A stretch of 64,000 bases of DNA from Tubulanus polymorphus (taxonomy: Eukaryota > Nemertea > Palaeonemertea > Tubulaniformes > Tubulanidae), in contig NC_134030.1 in NCBI RefSeq assembly GCF_964204645.1, positions 12,759,947-12,823,946 of the forward strand, written 5' to 3'. Both the position numbers and the translations under genes were made by a program. A model generated the notes under the pieces. The model was not told the origin of the DNA. It searched no databases and worked only from the letters and a program-made list of their open reading frames with translations. This document shows, piece by piece, positions 1 through 13,500 of this stretch. Within the stretch, counting starts at the first letter, position 1. Each line of letters begins with the position of its first letter.

Positions 1-119
1 AATGGCTGCCAGTCAGCCATCTTGATTCTTACTTTTTAAAAATTCTTACTTTTCTAGCCCAATTTTCTGTTAAAAAGCACAACTTAGGGTTGTCAAAAGT
101 GCGTTTAAGTGCTCATAAT

Positions 120-245
120 TTTCCTAGGGCCTAGGCTATAGCCTAACAACTATCATCGGTCGTCAAGGGATTCGAACCCACTACGCTAAAGCTGTTCCCC
201 GAAACCCGTTGACCTCATGAGTCGTTGGAGTCGTTACTAGCCGAC
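120..245 (-). repeat. tRNA-like B-box, possible SINE head
   Basis: The - strand reads GTGGGTTCGAATCCC, a canonical Pol III B-box, followed by CTTGACGACCGATGATAG. No convincing cloverleaf or A-box was found, so this is not called as a tRNA gene. A similar B-box followed by CCGATGATA occurs at about 39586-39614 on the + strand, which suggests a tRNA-derived SINE family. The rest of 1-547 shows nothing recognisable. Confidence 0.25.
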
Positions 246-547
246 CAGAATCCGGTCGTACCAATCGCAACGCTTGTAACAAATGACATTAGGTCCTGTT
301 GGTTTTCCCGTTAAATGGACCAATCAGCGAATGTTTTACCGGACAAGGAAGTATTTCGCAAATCGATATATGACGTCATGCCCAACAGCGCCGGTAATGA
401 AATCACTCTTCGTGAGGCCAGGGGGGCTGGTGAAAGCGAGTTCGGGAGTGATACAAGACCCATAGCAAACGAGGATGTACAACTATGAACCCTGTTTTGA
501 CCTTCAGTCAGTCTTAAGTTGGTCAATACAAGACCCTGCTGTTTTAC

Positions 548-1236
548 TAAAGTCTATCCCAGTGGTTATGACCGCCCGGCATTTCACTCTCAAAGAGCCA
601 GTATCAACAACAATTTAATTGATACTGACAGCTTTAAGTGGTCAAACTCACCATGAGCATTGCTGACTCGCTGGACCCCAGCTGCTTGTTACTATGGTTA
701 CAGGCAAGAGTGAATAAAGAGCAAAACTTTTCCACACTTAATCCAAGAAAATGAAGTAATAAGCAATGAAAATTCAGTTTTGAAGTCTTGTTGCATTCAA
801 GAGTGAATATTTTCGCTGGATGCTGAAGTCAGTGTTTACATTATGAAGTGTCAAAACCAATTTCCAAGTTGAAAGATTATATTTAGATGGTTTTTCAAGC
901 AAAACAACAGCACTCGACTCATGAGATGATTCCAGATTATATATGCTCACACTCTGAGGAGTTAATAGATGTACAAAATCAATCAGATTGAATTTGCCAC
1001 ATGACATGATTATTCCAAAAATGAAACTAAAAATTCAAGAAAGGATTTTGTAAAAATATAAAAATTGGAATTTTATGTCCTTTAATGAATGGCCAGTTGA
1101 TGGTATATTATTCACTCTTGAATGCAGTAGTCGCTTGACCTCAATTACTCGTATGGCTGAGTGATAGAAACCACAGGGATCCCGATATGTTAGTGTAACA
1201 ACTCCTTGATGCACCGCGGTCATAACTTCTGGGATA
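548..1236. mobile_element. inverted-repeat (TIR) element
   Basis: The ends are inverted copies: AAAGTCTATCCCAG..TTATGACCGC at 548-574 and its reverse complement at 1210-1236. Further matching inner arms (CATTCAAGAGTGAATA near 795 and its complement near 1108) suggest a long foldback. No coding potential was seen. The target duplication is unclear (possibly TAA/TTAA), so the superfamily is not assigned. Confidence 0.45.
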
Positions 1237-1495
1237 GACTTTAAATGACCTGATGGCTAAAATGATTAATGAAAACACTGGTTAAGTGTGATAGCTTGTA
1301 AGACTATTGGAAGATGGTGCCAGCTGACAGAGCGCTTACAGAAAATTATTTTCAATGAAAATGCTATGACCTGAGGTGACTGTGGGTCACGTGAAAAAAG
1401 GTTAACAGGGTTATATTCTGCCAATGAAGAAGATCAAATGGAATAGGCCTAATGGACGTTGAGATAAAACCTATTTACTTACTTGTTCATTCTAG

Positions 1496-1575
1496 GATGA
1501 TGCTGAATGGAATGATTTTGAGGAGGAAGATACCAAAGACTATTCCGGTTTGAGGATACAGAATTTACAATTCAG
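1496..1575 (+). CDS. CDV3: CDV3 exon with the DYSGLR motif
   Basis: The acceptor CATTCTAG precedes GATGATGCTG and the donor is CAG/GTAGGC. It encodes 26 codons plus two bases. The residues begin DDAEW, continue with acidic FEEED, and end DYSGLRIQNLQ. In CDV3 an EW-containing acidic run followed by DYSGLRVQ marks the same place. The exon ends in phase 2 and joins the next exon through AG/A (Arg). Confidence 0.8.
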
Positions 1576-4500
1576 GTAGGCGATGATCTGATTTTGGACA
1601 CTTAATTCAATTTGAGAATAGACTTTCTGCCTTGCTGGTTTCGATGTCCTAGAAGCCTTTGAAGACTCTTCATAATAGTCTTACATCGGTTTTTAGCCCA
1701 CTTGGGACGCAAGCTATGTCGTTCTTTGTCAGTTGTCCGTCCGTTCTTCCGTATACAGGATCCATTTATCTTGTGAAGTATTGAAGATGCTTCAATATAG
1801 GCCTAATGTCTTGTTATTTGGTTTATACATGTATCTACCCTAGACACGTCTTCAGCCCAAAAACTGGCCAGGTCAGAATGAAGATAGCCACCAGGCAGCC
1901 ATTGTTGTTCCCTGAAATTAGCACTCATTTTTAAAGTTCTAGAGGGAGATTTTGAAAGCCCTTTCCATATTCACATTTGGAAAATGGTGTTAATTTGAAT
2001 AACGGTTTTTCTCCCCATAACGTTTTGATCTCTAAATTTCTCGCTTGTTCTCTTGTACCCCGTTATGTTAAAACGCTACATTATTCGAAGTTTCTTTGTT
2101 ATTATCTGATTATCCCCTAATTTGTCCTCCTTTTTAATCACTTTAGTTTGTGACTTTGTTTTTAAAATACTTCAAATTAGCCTACCCTTAATTTGCTATT
2201 GCTTACTTAGCTAATCTTTTCCAGTCTTATTTTTACATTATTTGAATCTATATTTTACTTTCAACTTTTTAATCCTTTACTCAGTTCCTTTGTTTTCTTA
2301 ATGTATAAATAGCCTGTAAAATTATCCTGTTCCCAGTAGGCCTAAGCCTGAGGATGGCTTATAGTCTTTAGCCGAAACGTTGCACAACAGGGGGGATCTA
2401 GCGAGTCAATTTGACTATATTCCTAGAAATTACTGCTCAATGATATGCCAACGAAGTAGCAAGAATTGCTCATGTAAAGCTCATTAAAAGGGGGTGTGGG
2501 GTCTTCCCCAAGAAAATTTTGGAAAATAACTTCCTTTGGAAAATAACAAGTTTTCCTTGTATCTGGGGCATTCAGATTATGTATTTCTAATAAATGTGTT
2601 GGTCAAATATTTTTCTGACTATATTCCGTAATACAGTGGAATATAGCCTTGATCCGCCCCTGCTCAAATATATAGGCCTATACTCTTCTATTCAAGAATT
2701 CTCTTTTTGGCTGAATTAGGGTGGAATCTTTCATGTTTACCTCCAGGCATATTTTGTGGTCGCAATCCATTGGCATTGCAAAATTGTAGCTCGTGACCTG
2801 TTCTATGATTGTGGTGAGTATCAAGGTCATTGGTTTCAGTAATTTATCACCAGGTGTGATGAATATTGAAATCTTTAGATTGTTGAGCATTTGGAACCAC
2901 TCCCCAAGTGGGCATGGTTTCTGGCCTGCCCTAGTTTGGTAGGAAGCAACCTAGGGGCCAACATATACATGTAGGCGTACTAGGTATGTGGATCAATATA
3001 TGCTACTAAGGCCATTCCAAAATGATTATCTGTTTGCTTTGCCATAACAGGACTGCCCTGGCCCAGTGAGAACGTTTTCTGGGATTCATTGAAATAATAC
3101 TATTTTTGACAATAAACGGCTGACCCATTGCCGATGTATCAGCTATGTATGTTTGTTGGCTAGTCAGTTTGTGGAAAATGTGCCTCGACACAAGGCCTAG
3201 TTTATGTTTTCCAGGAAATTGGCTACGTTCCAACAAGGGCAATCATTCTAGCAACTAGGGTAAAGCTGGTAATTTTATAGAACTAAAATAGAACTGGAGT
3301 TAAAACTGTAAAATTATTCTTGATATCTACTCAAGGCTTATAAATCAAATATACTGTGCACAACACTGGTTTGTGATATTGTGTCTCATGTAAAGAAGAT
3401 GATAAAATTGCTTTTATGTCTTACAATTTTGTGATAGAAAATTATTATCTACCTTACCGGCCCACCCTGAAAACATGTTACGGCGAACAGACAATTAATT
3501 TGGGATGGTCTAAGTACATAATAATGCTGATGTAGGAAACATATATGTAAACATATATTTTATAGAGATGAAGATGACTCGGAAGAGAAGGAAATCGCAG
3601 GTCAGAATGAAAACGATTTAGAAAATGGAGGAGACGCAGAAGCAAGAGAAAAGGAAAGTGGTCCTTGGAGGCTAACAGTTGAAACAACTAACCAACCTTT
3701 AGGTACAAATTATAGATGAGAAACGGGTGTTTTTGACATGGCCTATCTTTATATCGAAGATGGAATAGCAACTAAATGATTTTGCTTCTTTGCTAAGAAA
3801 AGCTGAGTACTATGTACCACTGTATGCCACCAGTGGCCCTAATATCTCCCTATTTGAGTCAGACGCACAGTGAATTTCATGTTTCACTCAAGACATTACA
3901 CAACATAATGAAATTCATCTATTAGTGAGAATTCGCTCGTTTATATCATATATGATATGAAGTTTATATCATGATGTGAAGCTGTTTTGAATGGCGTAAC
4001 TAGCTGTTTGAGTCACGGATTGACTATCAGAGGTGTATTTACTGTTAACATCAGACTCCGAACCATTGCACCATCACTGAATATCTACTGTGTCAAATCT
4101 TAAATTTTAGCCTACAACTGAGAGTCTTCAATTGAGAGCATTGAAACCTCAGCAAGTAAATGTTAGATGATGTTACATTCACTAATGAAACTAAGTCAAA
4201 ATGCCGTCTAAGATGGCTGTTTCGTGGCCATCTTTGATTCCAGATATGTAAGGCCTACTATCGTAACCTAAATATATTTAATGGAGAGTATCAAAACATC
4301 ACAACCGAAAGTTAGATTACATTATGTATCAGTAAATAAATCCAGGTCATAATGCCATCCAAGATGGTCAAATGGTGGCCATCTTTGACTCTAAAATATA
4401 CATTTTGGCTTTTAACTATCAATATATTTCATATAGATCATTGATTTTATTCAGTTGATGATTTAGTATATAGGCCTATCAGTGGAAATCTAGGTCTTAA

Positions 4501-7500
4501 CTTGCTGTAGGCGGCTGCAGTCGATTCACTGGCAAACTGCCGTAGGTGACTGTAGTCGACAGCCCGACCTATCCCACATTAAAAGTATACTTAAGTCTCA
4601 TGCTCCTTGCAGCATGTTGAGACATAGCTCTTAATGCACATCGACTGCTGATACTCGAGAATCCAAACTTGGAAGTAATTTCACATTCTGATATTTTGAA
4701 GAATTTTGACATCAGAAACGTCCGGTAAATTTGATATCTTTTTAGCAGGGCTTTTGATGAAGGTTCAAACATTTGACTTATAAGCATAATTAAGGCTGAA
4801 ACAGTTGATATAGAAATCTAGGGTGTTTTTATTTGTGAGTATCGACAATGTACCATGAAATTGTGAGTATTCTCACTTTCTAGGGAGTTATTTTGCACTG
4901 GACCTCCAAAAATGACCCCACCCAATAGAGTGATCGAAGGTTAAATTTTTCAGGACCATTCCATATCCATGACCACTACCATGGCTATGGAATGGTCCTG
5001 AAAAATGTACAATTTTGCATTGACAATTAACTACTGCTTCGATGCCCTGTATCCAATAGTTTGGAGGATTTAATGCATAAATTTCATTTACGTACAAATC
5101 ACCTGGCACAAACAGGTGTTTTTTTAGGGCCGTGGGCTATGTACATTTTGGCCTATGACACTATGGTCAGCCTCTATTTAATATGGTCTTGAATAAAATT
5201 CTGAGCGGTGATAAGATAATTGAGTCAATAATCGATTATGCAGGGATGAGAATTTCCCGCGGATTTCGGTATTGAAAAATATCAATTTTCCAAATAGTCC
5301 GAAAATGATTTCATTTAATTGGTCTGGTGCGATTGGTAATCAGGTGAACCGTAAAAGCGTTCAGAGCCTGTTTTACTTATCGTCGCGTAAAAGTATCGCA
5401 TTTCAATGCATATTCATTGCAACACTGATTTTGTATCTGAGTGTGTATGTATTTTATCGATCGGTTGCAGACACACGCGCGCACAGAAACAGGTCAGCCT
5501 CTATTTAATATGGTCTTGAATAAAATTCTGAGCGGTGATAAAATTATTGAGTCAATAATCGATTATGCAGGGATGAGAATTTCCCGCGGATTTCGGTATT
5601 GGAAAATATCAATTTTCCAAATAGTCCGAAAATGATTTCATTCAATTGGTCTGGTGCGATTGGTAATCAGGTGAACCGTAAAAGCGTTCAGTGCCTGTTT
5701 TACTTATCGTCGCGTAAAAGTATCGCATTTCAATGCATATTCATTGCAACACTGATTTTGTATCTGAGTGTGTATGTATTTTATCGATCGGTTGCAGACA
5801 CGCGCGCGCACAGAAACAGTAGTAATGTACATAGGCCTAGTGACTGTTGCCGCACGTGTGTGGCGAACGCCTTCAGATATTATACATTACTGGGTGATGA
5901 TTTTTAGTGAGCATTCATCGGCGCGTTTTAACTGCAATAATTCAGGGCTCGACCCGTAATGCATAAGATGCTGAATGTCATCGAATGATGATGTAGGCCT
6001 ACCACATTGAAACTAGCAATTACCTTCCAAAATATAAAAGTCATTCATGGGTTCAAGATCGCGCTAAGTGTTTGGAAAACGCTTTTAACTTCTAAAATTT
6101 TCTTGGGGGAGGACCCCCAAACCCAGAAATCGCTTCGCACCTTCGCCGCTCGCGAGTGCAGCCTGTTCCCGTGTGCAACTCAACAAAAAAAACGCAGATT
6201 TTATAGGTTGGCGTTCTCATCTCTGATTATGGCTAATGGAATCATCTGATCTTATCTAGCCTATTCATCTTATCAACAGTTGCATTGTATTCATTATTTT
6301 GACAGTATTTTTGACGCCGTCTAAAACGTTACCATTATGAAACCTAAACAATGTTAACCATTCAGCATCATTTTACAAACGACAACCATAAATCGATGTG
6401 CAAAACGTCACAGGTCTACGTGTATACATACAAGCTATTTGGCAAAATATTATTGATAAAGATGTAGAATGGCTTCCTGTGATTATATAATGAGCTCTAT
6501 TTGAACGTCGAAATATCATATTGCATTGAATATCAGTAGAAGACATTTTGTAATAGTAAATGATGTATGATTATATCTGAAACGGCAGGCATAAATAGAA
6601 ATGATAAGTAAATCGGATTATTCGGTCAAATGTGGTCTGATTCAATTCAATTCTATATTGATCCTTATTACATATAAAATTCTGGGATGAAATTCCCAAA
6701 TTTGATAAAGTTACAAATTTTAGAATAAGAAAATACAGCATACAAGACACACGCGTAATTCATACCAAATAACATAAACAAGTTATTTTAAATGACTGTC
6801 TACTTCAACCCAGACTCAAGAGGATATCGAGTGACAGCCAAACCGGGCCGGCTAGGCCACGCGATATGCTCCAAATTCATGATGAAGCATACTTCAGAAG
6901 AGCTCTTTCCTCAACCATGGAGGCAATGAAATTGCAGACCAGCTTAGAGGCAAAAGTGAATGAAGTCGGTCCCAAGTAATCAATTATTGACAATTTTCAA
7001 TAAAAAACTTGAACCAGTACTGTACAGTCGAAGACCTGTATCACCTGCCAAATCTCATAATTCCCCAAATTTCTTAAAACTTCGATTTCAAATTAGCTTA
7101 TCCCAAAAATTCTACTTTTTTTCGCAGGTGTCAAATAATTTATTAAGATTAATTTTCTTGGTTCTGTCAGTTATAAGATGGTAGTGAGTCGATGACGTCA
7201 TTTTTATGTCAACACTTATAATTGTTGGTGGGAGTTCAGACAAAGATTTGTCAAACGAATAAATACTTTAGTCTTATTAATGCAGAGTGTGAAGTTTGGC
7301 TTTTTGGTTTACCTTTGTCAGCGATATGAAGTTGGCATTGAGCCAATTCGTGTAAAATTGCTGTACATTTTTTTATGTGAGCATTTGTTTCATTGGTTCT
7401 CGGCTTAAATAACGTATAATCGATGCAATTGAAGACATGGTGAACCTCCGTTCGATGACATGGTCAACTTTGTTGAAATTCTACGAAAACCTGTTTTTGG

Positions 7501-10500
7501 CAGGAAAAATCTACGCTCTTGCGTATAAAATTGTGATCTCGATTGTGAGCTCGATTGGGGGCATTGTCTCCATGAGCAAATGTGATTGGCTGTTTTATGG
7601 ATATATCGGGAATTCCGGCGCCACTAAAATAGTTATGGGAAAGCCGAAAGCCATAGAATGGCGTACGTTTCATTGGACTAGGTGCCCTATACGTGCGAAT
7701 TTTAAATGCTCATTGTTGGTGAGGATGTAATTATTTCACACATCCGCCATAGGTATTGTTTCATTTTAATACCCGATGATTGTTTTGATTGACATTGAAG
7801 TGTAAGCGAACATTCACTTACACGAGGCCTCCACCTGTCCGCGCAGAGTGCTACACGACACACACACAAGCTCGTACAGTACACTACTCAAGGTGATGCT
7901 GTAACGCGTGCGCGTTTGACATGAAAATAGGCTGAATTATTGTGCAGAAGATGAGCGCTGTGTTTTCTGTTCGATAGAATTTGTAATGAATTGTAATTTC
8001 TTGTGACCTGATAATATTGTAGTCGTAAATTCCAGGATTTAAAACGATCTAATAACCGATTTCTTCTGTACCGGTATTTTAACTTCCGCGGCCAACATTG
8101 GAAGAGGTTTCCATGACCCAATATTCAGCCACCCTCTGATATGTGACATCATATGAATTTTAGGCCATCCCATATTAATGGTCTGTTTGCCGTAACCCGA
8201 CGGACCCGACTTCAAAGGTACCGAGTGAAAACTTTTTTTCTGGGATTCATTGAAATAAATTTTATTTTTGATATAAACGGCCGACCGACCCAGTGCCTAC
8301 GTATGAGCTACGTCTTATATATGTTTGAATTCAAGTGTGCATCGTGTGATAACATGCCTTGTCAATGTGGCCTAATTTAAGTTTTCCAGGATACTGGCAG
8401 TGTTCCAATAAGCTGCCATTCATTCTCATAGTGACTATATCAAAGCTGGTAATGTAAAACCGCGCACATATTCAATGTACTGTTTCATTGTTAACATAGA
8501 GATGAGCTCTGGACGCAGTTATAATTTTAGAATAATTCTCGAAATCTACGCTATTAGACAAATTTCCCGTGCACAACGTAGATGATTTTAGCGATATTGT
8601 TTCCATGTAAAAAGGTGATAAATTTGTTTTTTTGCCCAAAAATTTAAAAAAAAAATTTTTTTCTTGCCTACCGACTCATCCTGAAAAGTTGAGTCGGTGT
8701 TACGGCAAACAGACAATTATTTTGGGATGACCTTATTTGAATATTTTTTTCATATTGTGAAACATATTTTTTTGGAAAATATGAAATAATTTCCCTGCCA
8801 CGCCTACCTGTACCCTACAAACTTTTGGACGTGGACCGTAACCAAATGTATATCTTTGGTCTTATTTGACTACAAAATAATTCTTTAAGAAAGATAAAAT
8901 ACAATGTAAACTTGTGGAACTTTGAAGTCACGAATTAAAAAGATTTTTCAAGCAATGCCCTTACTCCAAACAACCTCTAGCTTTCAAGGTAAACCACACT
9001 TTGCCCATGGGCAATTTATTTCAACCGTGTTTTGGCCCTTGTCATCCCTAACGTTGGTATAAGCCCTTCTGATTATAAATAGCTTACCACCAACGATTAG
9101 GTAACTAACTAGATATATTATGTATTTAATGTATGTATCCGCCATACAGTATTATGTAATTGTGTTGTATCATAAAAAAAATAATATTTTTTGATACAAT
9201 CAACTAACAATAGTTAACAAACATTCAGATTAAGGTATTCATTGAACAATAACAACTGTCCAATTGCCTAAGGGAATGTAGGTAAAAATGTCCCGGATAA
9301 TATGTTCCTGGAACAAAATTTCCCCGGAAAAATGTCCCATAATGTAGAAAAAAATTTCCCAGTCTATCACTACTTATTTAGTAAATTTCCCACAGACCTG
9401 CCAACTGTTACGATTTTCCCATAATCGTTACGGATTGACCGTACAAATTACGGTGCAGTGGGTGTTCAAAAATACGATTTTAGTCTATTTTCAATAAGTT
9501 CTAGGGAAAACTCTATCTAGCGTTGTTACAATTCTTAAAAATATGTAAGGATTCTTTAAATATATGTCACGAAAGAAGTTAAAACATGTTGATTTTATTA
9601 TCGGAAACTAAAAATAGGAGTCACTTAGCGCACGCCGCGCATTCCGATAGTTGATATACGCGTCAAGTATCCAATCAATAGCACATTTACACAGACCGCT
9701 GGCATACACGTGGCTTCCTGCATGCACTCAATACAGTACATCTATCAGCTGGCTGTCACCTGGGCAACCTTCTTCTATTGATCTATTGTATACAATACTC
9801 TCTAGCATGCCTTTTAAAGATACAGCTGTAAAAATAACAGCGACGGTTGCATGCATTGAATCATTTTTTGGAAGTAATCCGACTTAAGTTAATTTATTTG
9901 TTTATCAATCCATGATTCTGCGTTATTTATTTGTTCAAAATGAAAAATAAATTAGAAATTAATATTGGTTAACCCTTTCAGTGCGTCTACACCGCAGTGC
10001 GGTGTATAAATCAGTGGTGGATTTTGCTAGTACACCGCACTGCGGTGTATTGATGTAATTAGTAATCAGTTTTTAGATCTACTGAAAGATGGCAGCACCT
10101 GTCAAACATAGTTAAATACTAGTAACTAACGATACACCGCGCCGCGGTGTAGACGCACTATAGTGGTATTCCCGTTATTCAACACACTAGGGTGGAATTT
10201 TTCAAAATTTTCACATTATCCCCAGCACTATGGGATAATGATTAGTCAGCACTGAAAGGGTTAACAAAACGACCTCCCACCGCAAACCAGTCGCATCGGT
10301 TCTCTGCTGTAATCAGTGTGTCTGTTATAAACGGTTACCGCGATGATTTCATGGATTTAGACGTCATTTTATCTGATATAAGTGATGAACCTAATCAATA
10401 ACGAACCGGGCAACAAAGAGAAGGAAGCCCACCGTTTTAAAGATGTTACACAGTAATGAATCTTTCGTAATCGTAATTTTGCATGAATCTTTCTTAATCG

Positions 10501-13500
10501 TAGAGCATCACACTCAATTTTTTGTACTGACTAAATGACAAGTATTATAATGTGTGGAGTTGACAATTATAATCTACACGTCTCGCCTCATGCAGGTAAG
10601 CCTGTTACAAAGGTACAATATCATATTGACAATTGAAACAAAAAACAAAAGAGTAAAGCAAAATTAAGTTAAATTAAAGGGTTTTTTCAATCCAGCGTCA
10701 TTTTATATAAATTACATGCTTGTTACTGAAAAACAAAAAACAAAAGAGTAAAGCAAAATTAAAGGGTTTTTCAATCCAGCGTCATTTTATTTAAATTACA
10801 TGCTTGTTACTGAAAAACTTCAGATATTACTGAAAAATTATGATATTGTTCTGATTTAGTCAGACATGAGGTTGGCAGGTCTGTTCCCATCGAAATAACA
10901 CCAAAGAAAAAACTTGGTAATAGTGTAAATTGCATACTAACCATAAAAAATAATTCATTGAGTGACCATGAGAATTAAAGGCCTAGAATTTCAACAATTA
11001 TTAATTTTGCCTATTGAGAAGATGGGAACTCAAACATGATATGTCAAATTTAAGAAGATTTTAAATTCATAATTCAATTCATAATACAAATAATTAAATC
11101 AAAGTAGAGCCATTTCTTTATATAATGTTAAAATTGTAATTACAATGTATATACCAAGTGTGTCCAAATTATATTTTTGGACCTGAACTGGAAGCTTTTT
11201 TCTTGTGGCGTTACACTTGAAAGAATACTGATACACTCAAGAAAATTTGTGCTGACAACATTTTTCTTGTTGGCAGGTCTGTAAGATTTTAGCTGCCAGT
11301 AGGTTAAGGGTAAGTGCCATGTAATATGGTGACTATCTGATTCAAAAATGTACATTTATTGTTATTAGGATCAACTGTGTTTATCCTTACAGAATGGTCC
11401 TGAGAGTAACTTTGTTAGCTCTGTTAGCTCTTGGCACAAATTGTAACCACTGGATATACACCACTGATATTTTGTCATTAGGTGGAAAATAGATGGTGGA
11501 ATTGATATGGCGGTTTCGTTCATCAGCTCTAAGCCGTTTGGAAGTACTGGGAGAAAATGTGCAAAATTTCAATACATTTTTTCCCATTCTACTAATCGGT
11601 GCTTAAACTAGTTTTATGACATCACAGGGAAAGCCCTTCAGAAGGGCATCACTTGCAAATCCCTCTAGAAGGGCTTTCCCAGTGACATCATTATAGAGAA
11701 CTGTTCTACCATACTTGTGACTCAAAGGGAAAACCCATTACCATGTATATCAACTAAGTTGAACATGCTTACTATACAGTGCACCATGATGATTTCATCT
11801 TGATCAGCTGTTTATACAATTGCAAATTTCAAATCCAAAAACAAATTGATTTTTGTGCTCAAAACAAAACGTACTCAGTTGATCCTATTGGACCCATGGT
11901 CCTTTATTAAAATTTCGCATGAGAATGTATCATGACATCATCAGAAAATGAATCTAGGTTGTATTACCATCCGAGATGGGTGACTGGTGTTCATATTTGG
12001 TTTTAAAGCTGTCCATTTTGGCCTGTATCTCTGTAGGCCTGCCTATTTTATGTAGAACATAAGTATTTCACATTCTACACAATGTTAGATGATATCATTT
12101 TCATTTATCAGGTTATGAATCAAGGTTATTATAACCATGATTCATTAATTAAGATATTCTGATAAAGATAATATCTGATAGATAATGATGGCATTATATT
12201 ATAACTTATAATGTGATGCCATCCAAGACACCTGACTAGTGGCCATCTCTTTCCACAAATGTACATTTTGGCTTATAACTATGAATTTATTTCATAAAGA
12301 GCAATGGTATCATATGATTTCAGATGATGATGAGATACCCGAATACTGCATAGTAATTTTCAACAAAAAGCAATGTTTATGCCTGGGTTAGGACCTGGGT
12401 TTGGGAGGTTATTTTTGGGATGTCAGGGGGACACATCTGTTTGCAAAGCTAATGCATAAGATCTGTTTTTCTTTTCTTAATTAGAAACAGACAGTGATGT
12501 GCCAGTACCAGCTACAAGAGAGGAAGCAGTTGTGCTGAGTGGAAAGTATGTCCCTCCCGCGGCTCGATTTGCTGGTTCCATGAAAACGAGCTCCAATACT
12601 CCTGGCAAAAGAGGGAAACGTGGTGCTCCCTGCATTAAAAGTGAAGTTGATTTTCCAAGTTTAGGTGGTAGCGTCGAAGATGCAAACATGCGTAAAGAAA
12701 AGTAAGTTCATGTGATGTATGTGTATGAGAAAATAATCTTGCTTGCATTTCAGTTAAATCTAGTTTAATAACTAGTCTTCAAATTTTGATCCACCAATTT
12801 TAATCAGGGCTTCTTACAACCCGTCTATGGTAGAAATCCACTTAATTTTTCTTCATCACGCAACTCAGTATCATCATCATCATCATCATCATATGGTTAT
12901 GTAGTTCGTAAACCTAATCAAGGGCGTGCCCTATAGCCGGAAACGTTTTTCCATCTGTCCACATGGTTGTTTGAAAGTGTTAATATATCATCTGCTGTGA
13001 CTATCTGTGAGGGTCCTGATGTCACCATTGTACATGTATTGACAAAAATTACACAATTGAAATGACAGAATTGCATCCAGGTTTTAACATATAGTCTTGA
13101 AATTTAGCTTAGAACCCCTATTGATTTTGGAGATAATTGCCTGCAAGATGCTGGAGCGATAGCCATATGGATCTGTACACTGTTCCTATCTAATAGGATG
13201 GGGCAGTTTTGGAATAAGAATTATAGTTTTGATATAGGCCTATGTGGTATGTTGCGTATAGTAGTCTAAAATCTTGTATTGCTTGTTTTCAAGATGTCTA
13301 ATTGGTGGCCTTATTGAACCTTGAAAATGCACTCTCACTATTCCTTAAAGTGCAGTTTTTGAAATGAAGTGAATACATAACTTTACAAGAGATATATAGC
13401 TTTAGAAATCTATTGATTTTGGTGATATTTGCATTCAAGATGGCTGTTTGGCAGCCATATTGGATCCTAGAAATATACTTAATCCTTATAATCATTGAAT

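Larger units (their letters stand above)
9393..10883. mobile_element. 1.5 kb TIR element, 6-bp TSD
   Basis: The 13-bp terminal repeats CAGACCTGCCAAC are perfect inverted copies, flanked by a perfect TTCCCA duplication (9387-9392, 10884-10889). No transposase ORF is present, so it is non-autonomous. A 6-bp TSD is compatible with IS3EU-like elements among others, and I do not assign the superfamily. It contains a nested piggyBac-like MITE (9973-10260) and a 95-bp tandem duplication (10635-10818). A lone right end of the same family is at 11269-11282. Confidence 0.75.

Noticed and set aside
140-245. Functional tRNA gene
   Set aside because: Only a B-box is present. No acceptor stem or A-box could be fitted.
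12477-12689. 70-codon - strand ORF
   Set aside because: Antisense shadow of the CDV3 exon, which has splice sites and conserved motifs on the + strand.
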